Virus record (IMG/VR): IMGVR_UViG_3300009128_000036 | Span: 1 to 44,434 of that record | DNA length: 44,434 bases | Origin: a virus | Strand: one strand, 5' to 3' | In this document: positions 31,523 through 41,359 of the stretch, in pieces | How the letters are laid out: each line of letters begins with the position of its first letter | Position numbering within the stretch: position 1 is the first letter of the stretch | The notes under the pieces: generated by a model | The model's input: only the letters and a program-made list of their open reading frames with translations | Databases searched by the model: none | Told to the model about the DNA's origin: nothing | Position numbers and translations under genes: made by a program

Positions 31523-34500
31523 TTATTCTTTTTTACAAATATCACCATTTGCATTGAAAGGATTAGAGCGAAGCATTTTGCGTTTGTGCCACGATATGTG
31601 GCGCAGGGCGGCATTAGATACAAACATGCTTTTATAATTTTGGAGATGATGAGGCTTGTTCAGTTTTCCAATTCCGAGGCCGCCGGATCCCGCGGGCTTG
31701 CTGGGATCAAACTTTCTATGGAAATAATTTGTTTTGAACATTGCTTTGATCTTTGATTTTGTATAGTACAATTCAGACCGGTCCCAATTATCAAAATGTA
31801 GTAAATGTTTTCCATAACCACGAGCAAATCCCGGGTAGCGCTGCCACTTTTGAGCCCAGCCATCGGCGCCGTCGACCAGTGAATACACAATCTGATCATT
31901 TTCATCCGTTGAGGTTTCAACACTCATGCCCGGTTTTTCAGCGATATCCGCGTTGATGGTATTTCTCTGTATTTCTCCGATTGAAGGTAAAAAGCCCATG
32001 GCTGAATATATTGCCAAAGATGAGATAAACTTAGGTATTGGAAATACGTATTTAAACAGTAATTGAAATGCCGGCTCATCAATTAAATTATTTACCAAGC
32101 AATACATCAGTTTGCTGTCATATTCTAAAGGTTGTATTCTGCCGATTGGGATGTCAAGAGCATCAACCTCGGTACGTAGAAGTATTCTTTTTCTAGTATC
32201 CATCACTAGACTAAACCTGAGTCCATACCGGACTCCCAATTCTCCTTCAATACCTACAACCTGCTCTGTTGTGCGGCCGTCTGCGTCAGTAACGGGCGCA
32301 GTAGTGAGTTTCATGGTGCCGGGGTATACTTCTGAAATATTTTTTGTTGCGTCGGCCGGGTTTGATCTGAGCTTTGCCATACCAGCTTCTACAGAATATT
32401 CTTCGTTATTAATAAGCATATATGTTTCTGCTATAAACGGTTTGGATGTATCAGATACTGCAGCAAAGCTGCCGATGCCACCGATCGGCAATTTTACTCT
32501 ATTTGCCAAAGGCTCTAAAACCTCATGATCCGTATCAGTGTGTTCCTCACCTTCCATAAAAATTATTTTATTTTCTTCATTTCTATGTACATGATAATAT
32601 CCAACATAAGAATTACCATCTGGATAGATCAGCTCACCGCCGGACGTGTAAAGCCCAGAGGTTTCTTCTTCAGGAAACCCGATCGGCTCTTCTGAAATAG
32701 TTTTATGCAAGTCTAGCTGAGTATTGGAAGACAGATTTTGAAGCACGTAATATCCCACATTGCGGTACATGGAATCGATGCCCTCCATCTTTGCTGTAGT
32801 TAGACTTTTCTCAAAAGCCACACCAAGAGAATCAAGCTCAATAGACACGAATTCGGTCAATATGATCTTAGCATCGTCTTCGGTAGCCTGCACACCTTCT
32901 AGTACTTTTTCGTACCGGTAATTTTTGAATGATTCTTTGCGCGATGTATCTCCGATAAGTTTTGCTATATTAAAATCATTTTTTGTAGGCATCTTATAGC
33001 GCATCTCAAAGTTCTCCATTCTTTCAAGAGCGGCTATGATTTCATCTGATGGTTCTCGGATGTCGCCTGTTTCAATTAATCTAGCATATGTTTGGACAGC
33101 TTGTTCCAAAAATGCATACCAAAATTCATCATCTTTGAATGATGTAAACAACTCCATGATATCATTTTGTGCATCTTTAAGGCCTTCTTCCATAACTTCT
33201 ACAACATACGAAGCAAAAAGGTTGCTATAATTTTCTTTAAAGTCTGGAGCAAATTTACTAATCACTGGGTAAGCTTTGATCATTTCCATGCTGCCGAATA
33301 CTCTACATGCAGCTTTGATGACCGCTTCAATGGTAGACTTCGGTGCACGATGTAAAATTCTGTTGTATGGTTTCTCAGAAACACATGAAGGGTTTTTTTG
33401 TAATCTCTTGTCTTCGGCAATTTTAGAATATGATGTATCAATACTATCTTTTATTTCTTCAAAATCAACAAATGGTCGGCTTCCAGGTTCGCATGCGGAG
33501 TGCTCTGGATATAGGGCCTGTGCCATACCCAACCAACCGGATGCTGGCGGTGATTTAATATAAAATGGAGGATTCACATTTTTGCCGCCATAATCTTTTG
33601 GATCTAAATAAAATACTCGGTTTTCTGGTCCGTCGTTGTTTTCTTCATCCCATTGCATGCGACTTATTCCCAAAGGCATCTCTCTCATCTTCCAGTCAGA
33701 ATCTTCCGATAATCGTTTCATGACATATTCCCAAACAGTCAAAAATTGTCCGTTTTCTTCAAATCCATAATCTATTTGGCTCTTGGTTATAGAATCTGCT
33801 GCAGCACCGTAACGGAAGGCCGGCTCATTATTTGCGACTTCGCTAGACAGCGCTTTCCAAATTTTGTTCATAGTATCATTGTAGACCGACTCTATAGTTC
33901 CTCCGAACATCGATTGGCCGAGGGCGCCCTTCCTAACCATCTCACTCATCAAAACAAGCTGTGGGGGCAGCAGGGAGGCTTCAACGGGCTCGATCAAAGC
34001 TTTATCAAAATCCATATAATAGCCAGTGCCGACAAGCGGATTATTGTCTAGCTCGTTGTCTTTGGCTATAAATTCATACTCTTGCCATGTGATCGAATGT
34101 GATGGACTGTCATCACGACCTTCGCTCTCATGCTCGCCGGCAATAAAGAAACTATCGCCCATGCTCGCGAGAGACGGAGCGGTAGTTTTATGAACGACCA
34201 TTCTTGAGGTATCGCCCGGGCGCCAATAGAATTGCCCATCTTCTTTTCTAATATCATTGGTGAACAGCTCTATGTCAAATCCGTATGTAAATATGTTATG
34301 ATCATTAACCGTGTCGGGAGTTCCGAAAAAGCCACCATCTCTATAACTTAAGCTTAAGTCCGGGGTTCTCTTTCTGGCATATTTCATGAATTTGACACGC
34401 TGTGCATCCCACTCAACAATTGGCTTCACATTGTAGCCATGATCTGGTAATATTGTTAATTCTACATCAACATCTGTATATTCTTGTGCGCCGATGCCAA

Positions 34501-37500
34501 ACCATCCTCCGGATGTTTTCCCTTTTCTAATAAACCCAAGCTCTTCATAATTTTGATAAAATATTTCAGTGTCTGCCACATCCCGGGTTGCCCTGAAATC
34601 ATGGTTATCTGGTAATTGCTGGAATTCACCTTGAAGTTGTTTGGCTATAGTTTTTGGATATGCACCATACTGATCTTCGTGACCAGCCCACGCACTTCTT
34701 TCAGTGGGCGGGTCGTTGGGAGTATAAGGTATATAATAATCGACATCTCTAGTGAACCCAAAGATGCTTGAGAATGCTGTCACATCACTATGATATGAAT
34801 ATGGTCTTCCCATCGTATCCGACAGCACCATGTTCAACCATCCCCATTGGTGAGCCCTCTTATTACCCTCACCCATCATATCGCGATAGAAGGCTGCTTC
34901 TATTGAGGCAAATGCTGCTTTTGATGTGCTGGTAACCGATTCTCGGAGAACAGGTGGCTCGTATGGTAGCACGCCATCATCACAAGTTGGGTCGGTTGAC
35001 ATAATAGGTGGCATATTATCTTCCAACCAAGCCGGGACTCCTTTTTGAAAAATGTCTCCAATATCCTGCAATTCTTCTTTGAGCGTATCGCGCCCGGAGT
35101 CACAAAGGCGTTGAATTTGGTTCGGCGAGGCGCGCCCTGCGAGTAATTGGGCGCGGTTTGCGCAGAATTCCTCTACTTGCTCTGGAGTAGCACAAAGGCT
35201 GGGGTTGGCCGGCATCATATCATCATCTTCAAGCATGCCTCTAAATTTGTTGAGTTCATCTCTGGCTTCAAGTGGCATCAACTTACCGATATTTTCAAAG
35301 AAGGCTTCGGCCTTGGCCCGGTTTCCGAATGTGCTAGCAAACTCTGGGTATTCAAACTCAACGAGGCTTTCTAAAACATTCAAGAATGTGCTAGACGCGT
35401 CTCCAGAAACCGCATCGGTTAACTCTTTACGAGTCACAGCCGAAGATAAATCTTCAACAAAGTTGGTAACCTTTTGTTTATCAGAGAAGGCAGCAGAGCC
35501 GTCGCCGAAGCTTTGGAAAATGCCTTGAATTGTTTCTTCTATTTGTGCCGGATCTGAATCCGGCCCACAAATTGCATCTTTGATAACCTCATGAAGAGTT
35601 TTTGGTGAACCTGTAAGGGCGTTCGCGACGGCAGATCCAACAATTTCTAAAGCCTTGCAAAGAGCGTCTGACAGTAGCTGACATAACCAGATCATTAATC
35701 TCATAATAATAATAATGAGTAGTTGTTGTAAAATTTTCTTTGCTAACCACCACAAGAACGCCAGAAAATCATCTAGCTTCGGAATCCATGCAAATAAGTT
35801 ATCCATTCTTGGTAAACCGATGTGCCACTTACCCTGACAAAATGGAAGCGCCAAATCGCCCAAGAAATCAGCCAGTGTTGGGTTGAACAATGGTGGACGT
35901 GGGCAGTCCAAAGTAGCAATTAAGTATTTAATTATTGGGGCGCCGGGGAGATCATCAAGAAGTTTTATCAAGTCTGTGAGGTTATCAGAATATTCTTCTA
36001 TCAATAGACTGATATATGCCTCCATAACAACATTTGGATTTAAGTCGTCGCCGATGCCTTTTAATTGCTGGGCCGCGGTGGCTCTAGACAGTTGAGATTC
36101 TCCTTGGCCACGGTTTGGTCGACCAGTTGGCGAGAAGCCGGATAGCGGGCCTTCTCTCATATAGTTTCTTTTTTGTTCCTCAACTACTTCTTTGTTGTCC
36201 CAAGGTTTTTCAATTACAATCTTTTTAGCAAACAAGGGCTGTCCGTGGGGCACTGATGAGCTTCCATCTCTATTTCTAGTTTCAATAGAGTCGGACAATC
36301 TCTGACCCGGTGAACCTTCTCTTAAGATGTCACCGGAAGCCAATTTCTGCTTAACCATCGCGTCAAGTCGGGCCTGCTTGTCGGGGGGCAAGCCAATAAA
36401 TAAGAATCCAAAATCTTCAATAGACATAGCCCTCAAGGCAGATCTGACGGCTGATGCTATTAGTTCTTCAAAAGTAAGGCCTGAAAACAAACATTCAATT
36501 ACATCCAAGAACATGTCCATTAAATAGCACAGCATGGCAGGGTCTAGGCCGTCACGCCAAATTCTATCTAACGTGTTTTGTTGTGAGGCGAATTCGCCGC
36601 CGGGGAAGCCGGCCATGGAGTTGAAGCGTGCACATATGCCGGCAAATAATATATCTTTGTCTTTAATTTCACCAAATGCCTGCTCTTGAGCATATTGGAA
36701 TATATTTTTTTCCCTTTCTTCACGTGAAAGGTTAGGGTTTGCACCCGGGTCATCAATTTTTCCGATCTTGAATTCTTCTTCTAAGAGTTCTACATAATCT
36801 CCGATACACAAAGACTTATGGAATTGGGCAGCGAGAGCATCTCCCATATCAAAAATATCATCTTTGATATCTTGACCCAATTGCTTAAATTCAGCTTCGA
36901 GCGCATCACCAATACAACCCATGATTGTTCTTTCGCCATCGCCGGCATCAGACCGGTCGGATAGTTTTATTGGATCTGCAACTTTGACGCTTTTAATGGG
37001 TGGATAAGTATAATTGATCACCGTATCTAACCACGGCTTGGGGGCCCGGGCCGATGCATCTCTCAGAATTTCATTTTGGCGTACAAAATATGCAACTGCG
37101 GTAGGATCATTCCAGCCCAACTTAACGAGCATGCGGCTCAGCTTGCTTTTACCAAATATTTTTGGTGCGCAATCGCCTTGCGTATGGACTTTCATCTTCT
37201 TTAATTCATATTCGTATGTGAAAGTAAAATCAATTTTGGTCGCGACATCCCACTGCATATTAAAAAACATAGGAAATGGATGTAAGAAAATATCATATCT
37301 TTCTAAAAATTTGGACAGTTCTGGAATTAATCGTTCTGTAACTGAGTTGCCGAAGGGCGCCGAATCTCCGTATAAGTCAAGATTGAAGACACCACCTTTT
37401 ATGAAAAATAAATTTTTGCCCTCTAGGGCGCGGTACACTTTTAAATTACTTGAATAAAAGTCTAACGCTCTTCGGAGGCGTACCATGTTTTTTATTAATT

Positions 37501-38053
37501 TTGAGGCGAAGAAAGTTACCTCAATATCGTCAGTATCGGGCTCCGGCTCTTCGTCATTGTACGGAGCCTCTGGCAGTTCTTCAAGCGTATCATGGGGTAC
37601 TGAGTATAAAAATTTAAGATGAGACATTGGGCGAGCGTCGAGATCCCAATCTGACCACTCCATGTCGTCCACTAATTTTTTAATTGATGTTTCGCTCGTA
37701 TCCTTATTGTAATATTCAGCTAACGCTTCTGCGGCATTATCTTTAAAGGCGTCGGCGCGCTCTTTCAAAACTATTTCGGCCTGTTCTTCAGTTGCATTAG
37801 CGCCATATTTTTCATACACACCTGTATCAGTGTGAGGAGTTGGATATGTTATTTGATACACACACCTCCTTTCATTCAAAAACGGATCATTCTTGCTCCT
37901 TGGGCGCCAGCGTGGTACCAAGGCTGTTGGCTTTGGTAAACACGATGGACACTTTGGTGTCTGAATCGGTTTTTGTGGAGTACACACATCCGGCAAACCA
38001 TCATTGTTCTTATCTTGATATTTTAAAAATTTTGAAACTTCCCAATTTGACAT
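31523..38053 (-). CDS. Large baseplate-region structural protein, 2176 aa, with TSP3-like motif and hydrophobic segment
   Basis: I do not recognise the family. Residues 11-25 (KYQDKNNDGLPDVC) match a thrombospondin type-3/dockerin-like calcium loop, followed by a Cys/Pro-rich linker. Residues about 760-812 (FLAFLWWLAKKILQQLL, IIIIMRLMIWLCQLL) are strongly hydrophobic, like a membrane-active segment. The region around 400-1000 is mainly helical. The C-terminal 200 residues are basic (SWHKRKMLRSNPFNANGD). It lies between the spike/lysozyme genes and gp25. Size and the hydrophobic helices invite comparison with a tape-measure or hub protein, but long heptad helices are not evident. A hub-associated or DNA-ejection role is possible. 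No frameshift is seen. Confidence 0.75.
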   Translation of the reverse strand: MSNWEVSKFLKYQDKNNDGLPDVCTPQKPIQTPKCPSCLPKPTALVPRWRPRSKNDPFLNERRCVYQITYPTPHTDTGVYEKYGANATEEQAEIVLKERADAFKDNAAEALAEYYNKDTSETSIKKLVDDMEWSDWDLDARPMSHLKFLYSVPHDTLEELPEAPYNDEEPEPDTDDIEVTFFASKLIKNMVRLRRALDFYSSNLKVYRALEGKNLFFIKGGVFNLDLYGDSAPFGNSVTERLIPELSKFLERYDIFLHPFPMFFNMQWDVATKIDFTFTYEYELKKMKVHTQGDCAPKIFGKSKLSRMLVKLGWNDPTAVAYFVRQNEILRDASARAPKPWLDTVINYTYPPIKSVKVADPIKLSDRSDAGDGERTIMGCIGDALEAEFKQLGQDIKDDIFDMGDALAAQFHKSLCIGDYVELLEEEFKIGKIDDPGANPNLSREEREKNIFQYAQEQAFGEIKDKDILFAGICARFNSMAGFPGGEFASQQNTLDRIWRDGLDPAMLCYLMDMFLDVIECLFSGLTFEELIASAVRSALRAMSIEDFGFLFIGLPPDKQARLDAMVKQKLASGDILREGSPGQRLSDSIETRNRDGSSSVPHGQPLFAKKIVIEKPWDNKEVVEEQKRNYMREGPLSGFSPTGRPNRGQGESQLSRATAAQQLKGIGDDLNPNVVMEAYISLLIEEYSDNLTDLIKLLDDLPGAPIIKYLIATLDCPRPPLFNPTLADFLGDLALPFCQGKWHIGLPRMDNLFAWIPKLDDFLAFLWWLAKKILQQLLIIIIMRLMIWLCQLLSDALCKALEIVGSAVANALTGSPKTLHEVIKDAICGPDSDPAQIEETIQGIFQSFGDGSAAFSDKQKVTNFVEDLSSAVTRKELTDAVSGDASSTFLNVLESLVEFEYPEFASTFGNRAKAEAFFENIGKLMPLEARDELNKFRGMLEDDDMMPANPSLCATPEQVEEFCANRAQLLAGRASPNQIQRLCDSGRDTLKEELQDIGDIFQKGVPAWLEDNMPPIMSTDPTCDDGVLPYEPPVLRESVTSTSKAAFASIEAAFYRDMMGEGNKRAHQWGWLNMVLSDTMGRPYSYHSDVTAFSSIFGFTRDVDYYIPYTPNDPPTERSAWAGHEDQYGAYPKTIAKQLQGEFQQLPDNHDFRATRDVADTEIFYQNYEELGFIRKGKTSGGWFGIGAQEYTDVDVELTILPDHGYNVKPIVEWDAQRVKFMKYARKRTPDLSLSYRDGGFFGTPDTVNDHNIFTYGFDIELFTNDIRKEDGQFYWRPGDTSRMVVHKTTAPSLASMGDSFFIAGEHESEGRDDSPSHSITWQEYEFIAKDNELDNNPLVGTGYYMDFDKALIEPVEASLLPPQLVLMSEMVRKGALGQSMFGGTIESVYNDTMNKIWKALSSEVANNEPAFRYGAAADSITKSQIDYGFEENGQFLTVWEYVMKRLSEDSDWKMREMPLGISRMQWDEENNDGPENRVFYLDPKDYGGKNVNPPFYIKSPPASGWLGMAQALYPEHSACEPGSRPFVDFEEIKDSIDTSYSKIAEDKRLQKNPSCVSEKPYNRILHRAPKSTIEAVIKAACRVFGSMEMIKAYPVISKFAPDFKENYSNLFASYVVEVMEEGLKDAQNDIMELFTSFKDDEFWYAFLEQAVQTYARLIETGDIREPSDEIIAALERMENFEMRYKMPTKNDFNIAKLIGDTSRKESFKNYRYEKVLEGVQATEDDAKIILTEFVSIELDSLGVAFEKSLTTAKMEGIDSMYRNVGYYVLQNLSSNTQLDLHKTISEEPIGFPEEETSGLYTSGGELIYPDGNSYVGYYHVHRNEENKIIFMEGEEHTDTDHEVLEPLANRVKLPIGGIGSFAAVSDTSKPFIAETYMLINNEEYSVEAGMAKLRSNPADATKNISEVYPGTMKLTTAPVTDADGRTTEQVVGIEGELGVRYGLRFSLVMDTRKRILLRTEVDALDIPIGRIQPLEYDSKLMYCLVNNLIDEPAFQLLFKYVFPIPKFISSLAIYSAMGFLPSIGEIQRNTINADIAEKPGMSVETSTDENDQIVYSLVDGADGWAQKWQRYPGFARGYGKHLLHFDNWDRSELYYTKSKIKAMFKTNYFHRKFDPSKPAGSGGLGIGKLNKPHHLQNYKSMFVSNAALRHISWHKRKMLRSNPFNANGDICKKE

Positions 38054-38062
38054 TTTTTTCTC

Positions 38063-39100
38063 TTATGTTACCCTAATGCTTCTACTACCAATAAATTTAT
38101 ACCCGGCATGCTCTAAATAATCAAAATCTATAGCCATGTGTTGTGCACGAGAATGATATAAGCCATTTTGCTGTAAAGTCATAACGATGGAACCAAGCAT
38201 ACCCACGAGGGTCTGAACAATTATATTAAGTATTGACTGCGGAGACGTGGCGATTGGAATGAAAGTCGCGCCTAGGTTCATAATAACCGTACAAATATTT
38301 TGCAGCAAGATTGATTGATTCGTAAGAGCGCTGTACATATCATCATGCAGTGCTGCTACTTCCTTTAAGTAGTCTCTAACATTGTATGTTTTGCAGACTG
38401 GCTGTAAGTCAATCAATTGTTCTGGGATATTCCACGGATTCCATACGAGACGGTCGCCATTGAATGCGCCGGCGATCATATCAATTCCGCCGGCGACAGG
38501 GAGTCGTCCGCCCTTTGATGTTGTTTCTCCGCGAATGCCGAAGCCTCTAACATTGTTGCCGCCACCGGTGCAAATTTTAATGCCGGAGCGACCCATAATC
38601 CTCGTTTGGTCCGATTTGATCGCCACAGTTGAGACACCTTTTGGGTTTCCGACGATACCTTCAACTAAACCAAAATTTTGATCTACGTTGGTTGTTTCAC
38701 ATATATAAATTCTTGCAGCATCGGCGAAGAAATTATTGTCGACGTAAGTTCCGGGCGGTACGCCATCTCCATCGTTGACCGACGCCATACGACCCACAAC
38801 CAAATCAATTCTAGAAGATCCAATACTTTTATTTTGAAGACCGGTCCAGCCTCGGGCTCCGAATCCAGAACCACGAGAATCGGGACGATCAAGGCCAAGT
38901 GTTATTTGGGCGCCTCCCGGATTAGAAATAACCGTTTCATTTGAAGCATATTTATAAAGCGCTCTTGGGGTACCTTTCGGATCTGAATTTAGGATGCCGG
39001 CTTCTGCCAATCCATTGTTAATTAATTTTTGTAAGTCTTTGTATGGCTTGCCACCTCTTTTACTATAAGATGAACTTCCTTTCGGATTACCTTTCTTCAT
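38063..39100 (-). CDS. Baseplate spike-like protein, 345 aa (beta-helix-type repeat)
   Basis: The central part contains VVGRMASVNDGDGVPPGTYV, then DAARIYICETTNVDQNFGLV and VAIKSDQTRIMGRSGIKICTGG. This last pattern (xIKxDxxRIxGRxGIKIxT) is typical of conserved marine T4-like myovirus structural proteins, as I recall, and fits beta-helix or OB-fold spike elements. The N-terminus is Lys/Gly/Ser-rich and basic. The C-terminal about 100 residues (VAALHDDMYSALTNQSIL, LLQNICTVIMNLGATFIP) are helical with some hydrophobic runs. The gene sits directly after the lysozyme gene and before the 2176-aa gene, so it may supply the spike function that T4 gp5 carries in its C-terminal beta-helix. AAAAGG precedes the ATG. 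Confidence 0.7.
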   Translation of the reverse strand: MKKGNPKGSSSYSKRGGKPYKDLQKLINNGLAEAGILNSDPKGTPRALYKYASNETVISNPGGAQITLGLDRPDSRGSGFGARGWTGLQNKSIGSSRIDLVVGRMASVNDGDGVPPGTYVDNNFFADAARIYICETTNVDQNFGLVEGIVGNPKGVSTVAIKSDQTRIMGRSGIKICTGGGNNVRGFGIRGETTSKGGRLPVAGGIDMIAGAFNGDRLVWNPWNIPEQLIDLQPVCKTYNVRDYLKEVAALHDDMYSALTNQSILLQNICTVIMNLGATFIPIATSPQSILNIIVQTLVGMLGSIVMTLQQNGLYHSRAQHMAIDFDYLEHAGYKFIGSRSIRVT

Positions 39101-39147
39101 TTATTTTCCTTTTAATAATATTTGTTATGTTCATTTTAGGCTCAAGT

Positions 39148-40344
39148 TTAAGCTGTCGGTGTCGTAGTTGCCGGGAAGCCGCCGGCTATAAAATGATTAG
39201 CTTCGCGAGATCGTCGTCTGACGAGTCCGGGAAACGTCCTCAGTACCCCATCCTTACCTTTTGATTTTGTAGGTCCGTTAACAATAGCCATAGCTGCGGC
39301 TGCGTAATCTTCTCTATTTATAGCTTTACAGGCTTCTAAAACCGAACGTGCGTTGTTGCCACAATTAAAAGCTAATGAAACCAAAGAATCAAACATTTCT
39401 TGCGTAACAGGCTTTTTAATATGTTTCCGAAATTTTGAATGGTCTTCAATATCTTGATCCCACAAGGCTGTAATTTCCGCGTCCGTCATTTTTCCCGGAG
39501 TAGCACCTACTAAATATTTGCTAAACTTACTTTCTTCATTTGGAGTAATTAAGTGGCCGACACCGATTGTGGGCTGTCCCTTTACATCACTATAGCTTGA
39601 TACTTCAATACCACCCTTGTCATCATACACAGAATAGCGCTTACCTTCATCTCCGCCAAGGAAAGCTTTGCCTTCTTGTGACAGTTTGAGTGGTGTAGGG
39701 GCCGCAGTTCCAGTTCCCACATTACTGAGATCTATTCTTGCGGTGGCCACTGTGGAAGTGAAATCGAGTCCGGACTTATCATCAATACAGGATTGTTCAG
39801 TTAGCGTTTGTTCATTAAAATACATGCTAGGTTTCGTTATGGTAGATACAAAACGACCTACTTCTAAATTATATCCAAATTGGGCGTTATCAAGCTCTAC
39901 TAACACTACCTCTCCGACCGACGGTAATACTTCACCGGATGGAATTGTATAATCTTGTGGTGAAAGAAATAAAGTGTGCATTGAAACCAATTTGAATTTT
40001 GAATCCGGTGGAAGTTTTTTAGATATTGAAGTGGCACAAGGATCAGGCAAAAAGCCATGAGGTGAGTTTGGGCCGATAATCCTAGCTCTGAATCCAAACA
40101 CACCGGGGCGGTTAACAGTATCGCCAAGAAACTGATTGTCTGATGATTCCTGTTCTGGCTTAGGCACGCCAATGAGTGCGCCGGCTTGATCGGAGTTATA
40201 AGGTACTGGAGGAGAGAGGACAACAGCAGGAAATTTAGTTTTTCCAGCATAAGCATCATATTCAAAGATAGAGCGCGTAGATTCGTCAATTAGCTGGGTA
40301 GCACCAGTCCACAATTCAGAAAAATCAAACATTTTAATGCTCAT
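39148..40344 (-). CDS. Tail-associated lysozyme, gp5-like (OB-fold + GH24 lysozyme)
   Basis: The 398-aa protein joins an N-terminal baseplate-hub part to a C-terminal muramidase that would cut peptidoglycan during infection. Residues about 80-170 look like the OB-fold (GVFGFRARIIGPNSPHG, PSVGEVVLVELDNAQFGYNL). Residues about 221-390 are a T4-type GH24 lysozyme: E233 in GGDEGKRY, D253 in YSDVKG, T259 in PTIGVGHLI match the T4 catalytic E11, D20, T26. SLAFNCG corresponds to T4 SLVFNQG. About 10 extra residues separate E233 from D253 compared with T4. The protein ends after the lysozyme, so the T4 beta-helix is missing. The start overlaps the upstream gene stop (ATGA). Confidence 0.88.
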   Translation of the reverse strand: MSIKMFDFSELWTGATQLIDESTRSIFEYDAYAGKTKFPAVVLSPPVPYNSDQAGALIGVPKPEQESSDNQFLGDTVNRPGVFGFRARIIGPNSPHGFLPDPCATSISKKLPPDSKFKLVSMHTLFLSPQDYTIPSGEVLPSVGEVVLVELDNAQFGYNLEVGRFVSTITKPSMYFNEQTLTEQSCIDDKSGLDFTSTVATARIDLSNVGTGTAAPTPLKLSQEGKAFLGGDEGKRYSVYDDKGGIEVSSYSDVKGQPTIGVGHLITPNEESKFSKYLVGATPGKMTDAEITALWDQDIEDHSKFRKHIKKPVTQEMFDSLVSLAFNCGNNARSVLEACKAINREDYAAAAMAIVNGPTKSKGKDGVLRTFPGLVRRRSREANHFIAGGFPATTTPTA

Positions 40345-40634
40345 TTCGTTTCTCCTTGAATCATATCAAAAATATTAGCCTTATCTTCCTCACTCAGGCC
40401 GACGTCTTGGGATGTTTGTTTTTGTTTTATTGAGATAATCTTGACAAGTTGTTCATTTGAGCGCTGCATTGTTTCAACATGCTTTGCGGCAACAGGTGAC
40501 AAAGAACGATTATTGTCTGGATCTTTAGCAATTTCATTGGCCAACTCATTAAGAAACTCGCGCGCAAGTTTGCGATCATTGCGAATGTTGTCCAATGCTT
40601 CGTCGACTAAATTATTTAAATGCTTTTCACTCAT
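40341..40634 (-). CDS. Small helical protein, 97 aa, between late sigma and tail lysozyme
   Basis: Unrecognised. The product is charged and predicted mostly helical (HLNNLVDEALDNIRNDRKLA, REFLNELANEIAKDP; then SPVAAKHVETMQRSNEQL), without a membrane segment. I chose the ATG at 40634 because it overlaps the sigma gene stop as ATGA (40634-40631), a standard coupling arrangement. A TTG six codons upstream (40652) would give 103 aa but would lie deeper in the sigma gene. Its stop in turn overlaps the lysozyme ATG. It may be a regulatory partner or assembly factor, which is inference from position only. Confidence 0.7.
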   Translation of the reverse strand: MSEKHLNNLVDEALDNIRNDRKLAREFLNELANEIAKDPDNNRSLSPVAAKHVETMQRSNEQLVKIISIKQKQTSQDVGLSEEDKANIFDMIQGETK

Positions 40635-41359
40635 AGCTCGCCATTTTCCCAATCTTTCTTAAATCCTCTGTATAAAACTCTAAATTTGTTCAGAGAACTG
40701 ACAACTTGTTTTGTGTTGAGGCCGGTGATTTCTCGCAGGTACAGATAAATAGCTTTTTTATTAAAAATTTCAATTTCATCTTTTGATTCAAATAATATAA
40801 TAATGGCCTGATGAACTTTTTGATCGTTCGCCCTCATTTTGGATACGTCCCATGTCTTTAATTGTTTATAAAAGGAATCCCAAAACTCTTCTTCTAATTT
40901 GTCAGTAAGCCAAGATTGTTGAGTTGAGAGATATTCTTCTTCGTAGTTCTTGGGTACTGCATCATAATCAACTTCTCTTTTATTTCTTTTTTGTTGTTTT
41001 TTTACTTTATGAATAAACCAATTTTTTGTTATTACCGAGAAATACGAGAATGCTTTATACCCTTTATCCGGATCATATTTATCAAGGATGGTCATTAGCC
41101 ATACTTTACATTCATCCCTCAAATAATCAATATTGGGTAACGTTGTAAATTTATAGGTAAAAACAATCTTATCCACCATTTCATCGAATGCGGGTTCTAA
41201 AAACTTTATATATAGTTCAGTACGTACACGAACACAATTGGTCTTACAGTATTTTACTACTGCATCTTCGTGCTCTTTGGTAAAATAATATTTTTTTGTT
41301 GTTTTCTTTTTAGTTTTCTTCGGGCTCTTGGTCGTCCCGGCCGTCTGCTGCGTCTTCAA
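40631..41359 (-). CDS. Late-transcription sigma factor, gp55-like
   Basis: The 242-aa product is a small sigma-70-family protein expected to redirect host RNA polymerase to late promoters. An extended Lys-rich N-terminus (residues 10-23) precedes region 2-like sequence at about 60-125: KFTTLPNIDYLRDECKVWL, YDPDKGYKAFSYFSVITKNW and the basic KVKKQQKRNKR. The AFSYF...I..NW pattern is the core-binding and -10 recognition helix seen in gp55. A short C-terminal helical part (KKAIYLYLREITGLNTKQVV) follows. The only in-frame canonical start is TTG at 41359, with AAGGAA at 41367-41372 about 7-8 nt before it. It overlaps the upstream membrane-protein gene by 50 nt. The structural genes lie directly downstream. 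Confidence 0.85.
   Translation of the reverse strand: MKTQQTAGTTKSPKKTKKKTTKKYYFTKEHEDAVVKYCKTNCVRVRTELYIKFLEPAFDEMVDKIVFTYKFTTLPNIDYLRDECKVWLMTILDKYDPDKGYKAFSYFSVITKNWFIHKVKKQQKRNKREVDYDAVPKNYEEEYLSTQQSWLTDKLEEEFWDSFYKQLKTWDVSKMRANDQKVHQAIIILFESKDEIEIFNKKAIYLYLREITGLNTKQVVSSLNKFRVLYRGFKKDWENGEL

Noticed and set aside
40341-40652. Longer 103-aa form of the small gene starting at TTG
   Set aside because: The ATG at 40634 overlaps the sigma stop as ATGA, a much commoner arrangement in this window.
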